A stretch of 20,126 nucleotides of DNA from contig DGEC01000091.1 in NCBI GenBank assembly GCA_002385745.1, positions 1 to 20,126 on the forward strand. The letters run 5' to 3'. Source of the DNA: Firmicutes bacterium UBA3936. GTDB taxonomy: Bacteria > Bacillota > Dethiobacteria > Dethiobacterales > Dethiobacteraceae. The stretch's first letter is position 1. Each line of letters starts with the position of its first letter. Of the stretch, positions 15,049 through 20,126 are shown piece by piece. A model generated the notes under the pieces. The model saw nothing but the letters and a program-made list of their open reading frames with translations. It did not search any database and was not told the DNA's origin. A program made the position numbers and the translations under genes.

Positions 15049-16437
15049 TTACTGCTTATTTTTAGCTGCACGCTCACTGACAACCCGGGCTACATAGACA
15101 CCGCTGGCGCTGGCCTGCGATAACCCCCGGGTTATCCCGGCACCGTCGCCGACGGCAAACATATTGGGAATTTCCGTCTCCAGTTCCTTGGAAAGCTTCA
15201 GTCGTGAGCTGTAGAACTTGACTTCCACACCGTAAAGGAGGGTATCGTTATTGGCAGTACCCGGGGCAATTTTATCCAGGGCATAGATCATCTCAATAAT
15301 ATTGTCCAGGTGCCGTTTTGGCAAAACCAGGCTTAAATCTCCGGGAGTTGCCTGCAGCGTGGGCCTGGTGAAGCTTTGAGAAAGGCGGTGTTCGTTGGTT
15401 CGCCGGCCTTTGATTAAATCGCCGAATCGCTGCAGGAGCACTCCTCCGGAGAGCAGATTGGAAAAAGAAGCAATGCGTTTCCCGTACTGGTGGGGTTCAT
15501 TGAACGGCTCCGTAAAGCGGTTGCTGACCAACAGCGCAAAATTGGTGTTCTGGCTTTGTCTTTTTTTATCATGATAGCTGTGTCCGTTGACGGTAATAAC
15601 TCCGTCCGTGTTTTCCGCCACCACATACCCCCTGGGGTTCATGCAGAAAGTGCGGACCAGGTCGCCGTACTGTTTGGTACGGTAAAGAAGTTTCGCTTCA
15701 TAAACTTCCTCAGTAATGTGATCAAAAATCTCCGCGGGCAGTTCCACCCTGACACCCACGTCAACCTGGTTGCTGAATAGCGACAGGCCCAGCTTTTTGC
15801 ACTGGCCGGCAAACCAGTCCGAACCGGCACGGCCGGGAGCGGCTATCAAATAGCGGGAGACAAATTCTCCCCGGTCCGTCTGCAGGCGAAAACCGTTTTC
15901 CGCCGGAATTATTTCAGTTACGCAGGTATTACAGTAGATTTGGCACTTTTCCCGCAAATGCTCATACAGGCCGCATAAAACGCGGTAATTGTTTTCCGTC
16001 CCCATATGCCGCACCTGTGCATGCAGCAAATGCAAATCATGGGCCAGGGCTTTTTTGGCCAGGGAGCTGCCTGCTGTGCTGTATATATCATGCGGCGCGC
16101 CGTAGGAAAGGTTAATCTTGTCCACATAATCAATTAACTCCAGAATCTGTTTTTCGGACAGGTAATCGGCAAGCCAGCCGCCAAATTTTGCTGTAAAGTT
16201 ATACTTGCCGTCGGAAAAAGCGCCGGCACCGCCGAACCCGTGCATTACGCCGCAAAATTTGCATTGTTTGCACTCCGTTGTTTTTCCCTGGGCAATAGGG
16301 CAGCTGCGGGAATAAATATCATCTCCCGCTTCAAAAATAGCCGTACTGAGAGAAGGGCTTTTTTCTGCAAGCTCATAAGCTGCAAAAATCGCCGCCGGCC
16401 CGCCGCCGATTATTGCCACATCATAGCTTTGAGACAT
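15049..16437 (-). CDS. Uncharacterised FAD-dependent dehydrogenase with a four-cysteine motif
   Basis: A 462-residue flavoprotein that resembles the uncharacterised FAD-dependent dehydrogenase family (COG2509-like). The N-terminal dinucleotide fold is IIGGGPAAIFAAYELAE (9-25). It is followed by C46, C56, C59 and C62 (C-x9-C-x2-C-x2-C), just before HGFGGAGAFSDGKYN. That spacing could bind a metal or Fe-S centre; this is inference. The C-terminal FAD motif FAVGDGAGITRGLSQASASG closes the fold. No transmembrane segment or signal peptide is evident. ATG 16437 has GGGAGG 7 nt upstream, and a good promoter lies at 16476-16504, so it is its own unit between folD and hydCBA. The substrate is unknown. 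Its location hints at redox or one-carbon metabolism, but nothing in the sequence proves it. Confidence 0.85.
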   Translation of the reverse strand: MSQSYDVAIIGGGPAAIFAAYELAEKSPSLSTAIFEAGDDIYSRSCPIAQGKTTECKQCKFCGVMHGFGGAGAFSDGKYNFTAKFGGWLADYLSEKQILELIDYVDKINLSYGAPHDIYSTAGSSLAKKALAHDLHLLHAQVRHMGTENNYRVLCGLYEHLREKCQIYCNTCVTEIIPAENGFRLQTDRGEFVSRYLIAAPGRAGSDWFAGQCKKLGLSLFSNQVDVGVRVELPAEIFDHITEEVYEAKLLYRTKQYGDLVRTFCMNPRGYVVAENTDGVITVNGHSYHDKKRQSQNTNFALLVSNRFTEPFNEPHQYGKRIASFSNLLSGGVLLQRFGDLIKGRRTNEHRLSQSFTRPTLQATPGDLSLVLPKRHLDNIIEMIYALDKIAPGTANNDTLLYGVEVKFYSSRLKLSKELETEIPNMFAVGDGAGITRGLSQASASGVYVARVVSERAAKNKQ

Positions 16438-16475
16438 ACAAATTCCTCCCGGCAGTTAACTCTGAAACCGCATGT

Positions 16476-16504
16476 ATTATACCGAAAAAAAACCTTTCTG
16501 TCCA
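16476..16504 (-). promoter_or_regulatory. Promoter of the FAD-dependent dehydrogenase gene
   Basis: TGGACA (16499-16504, one mismatch to TTGACA) and a perfect TATAAT (16476-16481) are 17 bp apart. They lie downstream of the folD terminator and upstream of the GGGAGG site. Confidence 0.75.
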
Positions 16505-16531
16505 CCGGCTCGCTTGAGCCTACTTGCTGCT

Positions 16532-16560
16532 AAAAAGAGCCGCCCCGTTTCCGGGGCGGC
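16532..16560 (-). terminator. Rho-independent terminator after folD
   Basis: GCCGCCCCG / CGGGGCGGC forms a 9-bp GC-rich stem with a TTTC loop on the plus strand (GAAA on the minus strand). It is followed on the minus strand by TCTTTTTA. It starts 8 nt past the folD stop. On the plus strand the same hairpin also precedes a T-rich run, but no plus-strand gene ends here. Confidence 0.88.
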
Positions 16561-16568
16561 TTGTTTTT

Positions 16569-17432
16569 TTAAGCAAGGCCGTTTTGCATTTCGCAGGCCA
16601 TAACAGTATGTTTACAGAGGACGGCCGTTGTAACAGAGCCGACTCCCCCGGGCACCGGCGTAATTTTGGCCACAAGCGGTTCAACCGCATCAAAGTCCAC
16701 ATCGCCGCAGTATTTGCCCGGCCTGTCCGGATCGGGATTAATGCCTACGTCAATGACTATCTGTCCTTCTCTCACATAATCTGCATTAATCATTTTAGCC
16801 CGGCCGATTGCCGCCACCAGTATTTCGGCTTCCCGGCAGACGGCGAGCAGGTTGACTGTCCGGGAATGACAGATGGTAACGGTCGCATTCTCCCGCATCA
16901 GGAGCATTGACACCGGTTTGCCCACCACCAGGGAACGCCCGATCACCGTCACCCTTTTCCCCTGCAGGGGAATCCCGTAGTGCTTCAATATTTCCATACA
17001 GGCCGTTGGCGTGCAGGGAGGAAAGCCGGTCAGGTCATCTGTAAAAACCTTGCCGGCGCCGCCAACCGTCAGGCAGTCCACATCCTTTTCCACGGGAATT
17101 AAAGAGCGGATTTTTTTCTCGTCCAGAGATTCCGGCAGGGGAGAAAACATCAGGATGCCGTTGATTTCAGGGTTTGCCCCTACTGCAATAACAGCCTTTT
17201 CGAATTCCTCCTGGGAGATATCCTCAGGATAGGCAAATACCTCGTAGGCAATACCAATGCCGTCACAGGTTTTTTTCGCCCCTCCTTCGTAATACAGGTC
17301 GTCCGGACGTTCTCCGACCCGGATAAAGCCAAGCTTCGGGGTTATACCCTTAGCCTTTAGTGCCGCTACCCGGTTTACCAGGTCTTCCTTTATGGCATCG
17401 GCAACTGGTTTTCCTTTTAACAATTCAGCCAC
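16569..17432 (-). CDS. folD: FolD-family methylene-tetrahydrofolate dehydrogenase with an altered cyclohydrolase site
   Basis: Oxidises 5,10-methylene-THF to methenyl-THF with NAD(P); classical FolD also hydrolyses the product to 10-formyl-THF. 287 residues, full length. The nucleotide fold VIGRSLVVGKPVSMLL (173-188) and the C-terminal ITPVPGGVGSVTTA (267-280) are intact. In an ungapped alignment with E. coli FolD, Tyr48 matches Tyr50, but Ala52 stands at catalytic Lys54. MFSPLP (95-100) replaces VQLPLP, so Phe96 stands at the key Gln, while Asp119 of KDVD is kept. This predicts weak or absent cyclohydrolase activity. The start is GTG 17432, which gives MAELLKGK as in relatives with GGAGGA upstream; ATG 17450 would overlap that site. 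It lies 34 nt after fchA and ends at a strong terminator. Confidence 0.93.
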   Translation of the reverse strand: MAELLKGKPVADAIKEDLVNRVAALKAKGITPKLGFIRVGERPDDLYYEGGAKKTCDGIGIAYEVFAYPEDISQEEFEKAVIAVGANPEINGILMFSPLPESLDEKKIRSLIPVEKDVDCLTVGGAGKVFTDDLTGFPPCTPTACMEILKHYGIPLQGKRVTVIGRSLVVGKPVSMLLMRENATVTICHSRTVNLLAVCREAEILVAAIGRAKMINADYVREGQIVIDVGINPDPDRPGKYCGDVDFDAVEPLVAKITPVPGGVGSVTTAVLCKHTVMACEMQNGLA

Positions 17433-17438
17433 TTTGAT

Positions 17439-17444
17439 TCCTCC
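17439..17444 (-). promoter_or_regulatory. Shine-Dalgarno site deciding the folD start
   Basis: GGAGGA lies 6 nt before GTG 17432 and inside the reading frame that opens at ATG 17450. It favours the GTG start. Confidence 0.8.
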
Positions 17445-17466
17445 AAACATAAATTTTCTGCATTGC

Positions 17467-18099
17467 TTATTTCTTAATCTTACTGATTACCGCTTCAAGC
17501 GTCTCATCGGCAATTTTTTGCCCCTCTTCCAAAAGGCGGTCCATTTCAGCCGTGGTTTCAGCAATAAATTTTTCGTCTTCTATGGAGCCAAGGTTAATTA
17601 TAACATTCAAAGAAGCGCTGATTAACGCTGCTTTTAAAAACGCCACCCCGCAGCCCACGTCTGAAATGGCAATCTTTGTGCCAATCTGTCCCATACGCTG
17701 ATGTATTTTTATCCCCTCAGATGCTTTACGCATAATTTCCATGGGTACGGAACAAGCCAGTTTGGAGCACTCCTCAAGTGTTTTCTTTTTATGAGCAGCC
17801 TGTTCCGGCGTATCCTTGGGCAGTCCGTAAGCTTTCGACAGGGGTTCAAAAACCTCTGCATCCTTGTCCACCAGCATCTTTAAGTCAGCAATAATTTTTG
17901 TTCCGCGCTCAACCAGTTCTTTAACTTCATCCTCTACATCAGCATATCTTTTTTTACCGATGGTAAGATTGCCTACCATATTGGATAAAGCCATGCCAAT
18001 GGCACCGCCCATAGCCGCCGCCCCACCGCCGCCCGGTGTAGGTGCATTTGATGCGAGTACTTCCAAAAAGTAGTCACAACTTTTTTCCGACATTGCCAT
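17467..18099 (-). CDS. fchA: Methenyl-tetrahydrofolate cyclohydrolase / formimino-THF cyclodeaminase family
   Basis: Member of the FTCD C-terminal domain family, a soluble all-helical enzyme. As a stand-alone protein in acetogens and purine fermenters it interconverts methenyl-THF with 10-formyl-THF, or deaminates formimino-THF. 210 residues, the normal single-domain length. The folate motif NAPTPGGGGAAAMGG lies near 18-32, and a conserved late region reads ISDVGCGVAFLKAAL. The start is ATG 18099 with GGGAGGG 6 nt upstream; the longer frame to 18219 lacks support. It is followed after 34 nt by folD, in the same order seen in many one-carbon operons. Because the FolD beside it has lost cyclohydrolase residues, the cyclohydrolase role is the better guess; deaminase activity cannot be excluded. 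Confidence 0.9.
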   Translation of the reverse strand: MAMSEKSCDYFLEVLASNAPTPGGGGAAAMGGAIGMALSNMVGNLTIGKKRYADVEDEVKELVERGTKIIADLKMLVDKDAEVFEPLSKAYGLPKDTPEQAAHKKKTLEECSKLACSVPMEIMRKASEGIKIHQRMGQIGTKIAISDVGCGVAFLKAALISASLNVIINLGSIEDEKFIAETTAEMDRLLEEGQKIADETLEAVISKIKK

Positions 18100-18142
18100 A
18101 ATAGACCCTCCCTTTGAAGATTTGTTACTCTTGTATTTCTTC

Positions 18143-18170
18143 GTTATAAACAAATTTCCTCTCTGGTCAT
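18143..18170 (-). promoter_or_regulatory. Possible promoter of fchA-folD
   Basis: TATAAC (18143-18148) and ATGACC (18165-18170) are 16 bp apart, matching consensus at five and four positions. The position is right for fchA, but the -35 is weak. Confidence 0.4.
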
Positions 18171-18254
18171 TAAAGCAATTACCATATTTTACGCTATCTC
18201 CCGGAAAGAGCAAAAACATCCGTCCTTGTTTTTTACTTTAACCTGTTGCAAGGA

Positions 18255-19196
18255 TTACCCCAAGCGGAAACTGTCCGTGCTGCAAGCCCCGCCGGCAGAA
18301 GCATCCTGCAGCCGCTGCAGAACAAAGGGCGTCATTGCCGTTAAATCTCTCATTTCCGGCAGACCCGCAAGGCCCGGACCGACCAGCAGCAAAGGCACGG
18401 GGTTTTTTGTATGCCCTGCCGTGGAAAGGTCCTCAAGATTGCCGTGGTCGCTCGTCAGAATAAAAAGAGTGTTTTCCGTATCGAGGCCGGCAAAAATACC
18501 TTCCAGGAAACGGTCAATAGAGAGCAGTGCAGCGGCAATTTTTTCCCGGTCCCGCTCATGCCCGTATTTATCAGTCAAAAAGTATTCGAAAAGCAGAAAA
18601 TCCACTTCACCGGCTCTTTGAGCCAGTATTTTCCCCGCTTCCTCCGGTTCCCTGCGGGGCACCTGATAATTAAGCGCTATCAACTGTTCGTTTGTAATAT
18701 CATTATTTACTGCCCTGCCGGAGACCAGATCGTCCAGTGTCAAAAAGGGCAGTCCCGCATAATAATTAAGCCAGGTGGTAACGGAGTAGAGCCGGCGGCT
18801 GCCGAAACCGTCCTCAAAAAACTGCGGCCGGTAGCTGTTTAAAAACAGGGCGGTCTTCCCGAGAAAAATCACCTTTTGCAATAAGCCTTCCTTTGCCAAA
18901 AGCCTGCGCAGCGGCTGTGTCGGAAAGCCCCGGATATGGCGGCCAACGGCCAAAGCGGCATTAACACCGGTGAAAAGGGTAGTCTGTCCGGTAGCGCTTT
19001 GCGGTTCTCCGGGAACGGAAAGACAGGAGTCCAAAGCCAAAAGAACAGAACTGCCATGGGAGCCAAGAGCTTCTGCTGTCAGCTTTTTCCCGCCAAGCAG
19101 TTTCTGCAGAAAAGGCAAATCCAGGGCAGCCAGGGGATTTGTCAAGCAGGCGGGAGCCAGGCCAAGGCCGTCTATAAAAAACAGTATAACACGCAT
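18255..19196 (-). CDS. Alkaline-phosphatase-superfamily metalloenzyme, phosphoglycerate-mutase-like, function unknown
   Basis: A 313-residue protein with the metal-binding landmarks of cofactor-independent phosphoglycerate mutase and phosphopentomutase. These are FFIDGLG (Asp9), a nucleophile region QSATGQTTLFTG (66-77), DKYGH (Asp209, His213), and SDHGNLED...HTKNPVP (Asp250, His251, His262). The core of about 310 residues is far shorter than iPGM (about 510), so the phosphotransferase insertion domain is absent or vestigial. A hydrolase or a small mutase is possible; the substrate is unknown. ATG 19196 is chosen with CGGAG 9 nt upstream; a TTG at 19205 gives three more residues but has no spaced ribosome site. 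It follows the htrA terminator by about 40 nt with no clear promoter, so it may rely on read-through. Confidence 0.8.
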   Translation of the reverse strand: MRVILFFIDGLGLAPACLTNPLAALDLPFLQKLLGGKKLTAEALGSHGSSVLLALDSCLSVPGEPQSATGQTTLFTGVNAALAVGRHIRGFPTQPLRRLLAKEGLLQKVIFLGKTALFLNSYRPQFFEDGFGSRRLYSVTTWLNYYAGLPFLTLDDLVSGRAVNNDITNEQLIALNYQVPRREPEEAGKILAQRAGEVDFLLFEYFLTDKYGHERDREKIAAALLSIDRFLEGIFAGLDTENTLFILTSDHGNLEDLSTAGHTKNPVPLLLVGPGLAGLPEMRDLTAMTPFVLQRLQDASAGGACSTDSFRLG

Positions 19197-19238
19197 TCTC
19201 TCCAACTCCGTTTTCTTATGGGTAAAAAGAGAAACAGT

Positions 19239-19260
19239 CAGGCGGCCGCCCGGCCGCCTG
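19239..19260 (-). terminator. Terminator after the HtrA-type protease gene
   Basis: CAGGCGGCCG / CGGCCGCCTG is a perfect 10-bp stem with a 2-nt loop. On the minus strand it is followed by ACTGTTTCTCTTTTT. It starts 11 nt after the stop codon. The U-run is a little distant from the stem, so read-through into the next gene is possible. Confidence 0.75.
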
Positions 19261-19271
19261 TTTGCAGCTTA

Positions 19272-20126
19272 TTATTTGTCCTGGGGCATTTCCGCAAGAG
19301 TAGCAGTAAGCTTTAATTCTTCTTTACGGTTGCGTATGACGACAATTTCCACCGTGTCGCCCACCTGCCGTTTTCTCACAGCCTCCTGCAATTTGCGGAA
19401 ACTGTCTATTTTCTCCCCGGCAAAACTGATAATAATATCTCCCTGCTCCATACCTGCTCTGTCGGCAGGCCCGTCTTTAACAACTTGTTGCACAATCACG
19501 CCGTAATCAACGGGCAGGTTCAGCTGCCTGGCCAGCATCTCACTGACATTATCGTTAATGCCGGAGTATATTCCCAGCCAGGGGCGTACAATCCTGCCTT
19601 TTTCCCTTAACTCTTCCGTTATTCTTTTGACCTCGTTGGATGGGATGGCAAAACCGATTCCTTCAACACCGCTCTGTTGTACCTTGGCAGTATTAATGCC
19701 AATGATCTCCCCCTTTAAGTTAACCAGGGGCCCGCCGCTGTTGCCGGCATTAATGGCGGCGTCTGTCTGAATTACATTAAAAACTGTCTGGTTTAGAGTG
19801 ATGGAACGTTCCTTGGCGCTGATATGACCGACTGTAACCGTCTGCGAATAATTAAGTCCCAGGGGGTTGCCGATGGCAATAACCGTCTCGCCGACCACAA
19901 CTTTGCTGGAGTCTCCGAAAGAAGCAGACGGCAGGTTTGTTTTGTCTATTTTAAGCACCGCAATATCAGTAATGGCGTCGGCTCCCACAACCTCCGCCTC
20001 GTATTCCTCTCCTTCCCCCAGAACGACAAAAATCTGGTCCGCACCGTCAATAACATGGTTGTTTGTCACAATAATCCCGCCGGAATCAATTATGACACCG
20101 GAACCCGTTTTCTGTGTCTGCAGGAC
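19272..20126 (-). CDS. htrA: HtrA/DegP-type serine protease, 5' end outside the window
   Basis: Envelope quality-control protease of the trypsin fold with a C-terminal PDZ domain. The frame is open to the window edge, so the N-terminus (normally a signal or membrane anchor) is not seen; 284 residues are present. The catalytic triad is complete in local numbering: His24 (TNNHVIDG), Asp54 (TDIAVLK) and Ser130 (NAGNSGGP). A PDZ domain covers about 180-280, with GVIVQQVVKDGPADRAGMEQGDI as its core, split here only to name the domain. The C-terminus is one PDZ only, as in Firmicute HtrA, not two as in E. coli DegP. A GTG codon at 20069 could be mistaken for a start, but it lies inside the protease domain just before the active-site His. 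The gene ends at a GC-rich terminator. Confidence 0.94.
   Translation of the reverse strand, partial: VLQTQKTGSGVIIDSGGIIVTNNHVIDGADQIFVVLGEGEEYEAEVVGADAITDIAVLKIDKTNLPSASFGDSSKVVVGETVIAIGNPLGLNYSQTVTVGHISAKERSITLNQTVFNVIQTDAAINAGNSGGPLVNLKGEIIGINTAKVQQSGVEGIGFAIPSNEVKRITEELREKGRIVRPWLGIYSGINDNVSEMLARQLNLPVDYGVIVQQVVKDGPADRAGMEQGDIIISFAGEKIDSFRKLQEAVRKRQVGDTVEIVVIRNRKEELKLTATLAEMPQDK

Noticed and set aside
18209..18254. Terminator after the metalloenzyme gene (TCCTTG ... CAAGGA, followed by TGTTTTTG)
   Set aside because: The stem is only 6 bp with an 18-nt loop and the T-run is short and displaced; too weak to annotate.
1..20126. Mobile elements, CRISPR arrays, prophage or defence genes
   Set aside because: No transposase, integrase, tandem direct repeats or terminal inverted repeats were seen. 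Gene content is core metabolism in one orientation.

Overview
The window reads as a chromosomal segment of an anaerobic Clostridia-type Firmicute. The evidence is a classical T-box leader, sigma-A promoters with 17-bp spacers, strong AGGAGG ribosome sites (several in front of GTG starts), a trimeric [FeFe] hydrogenase and an FchA/FolD one-carbon pair. A syntrophic or fermentative relative of Syntrophomonas/Pelotomaculum would fit, but that is inference. All 16 convincing genes lie on the minus strand, so transcription runs from high to low coordinates. No rRNA, tRNA, CRISPR array or insertion sequence was seen.

In transcription order: (1) 20126-19272, a 5'-truncated HtrA-type serine protease with a terminator. 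(2) 19196-18255, a small alkaline-phosphatase-superfamily metalloenzyme related to phosphoglycerate mutase, function unknown. (3) 18099-16569, fchA-folD of tetrahydrofolate one-carbon metabolism, closed by a strong terminator. (4) 16437-15049, an uncharacterised FAD-dependent dehydrogenase with its own promoter and a four-cysteine motif. (5) 14875-11367, hydC-hydB-hydA, a tightly coupled NADH-linked [FeFe] hydrogenase. (6) 11351-11050, a promoter and T-box leader, then ilvE-ilvD-ilvB-ilvN-ilvC-leuC-leuD, a branched-chain amino acid operon with overlapping or near-touching genes. (7) 3324-1246, an EF-G paralogue with a terminator. (8) 1128-73, D-alanine--D-alanine ligase.

The ilv genes supply acetolactate synthase, reductoisomerase, dihydroxy-acid dehydratase and transaminase, that is, the common Val/Ile pathway. 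leuCD supplies the isopropylmalate isomerase, but leuA and leuB are not here. The T-box would let uncharged tRNA, most likely tRNA-Val, switch the operon on.

The observations most worth a second look are these. FolD has lost the Lys and Gln of the classical cyclohydrolase site while a dedicated cyclohydrolase (FchA) sits directly upstream. HydB is reduced to the NuoF core, without the extra Fe-S domains of electron-bifurcating relatives, which predicts an NADH-only hydrogenase. HydA has Ser at the usual proton-relay Cys. A Rex-like inverted repeat lies in the hyd leader. There is no terminator between hydA and the T-box, so the T-box attenuator may also end hydrogenase transcripts.
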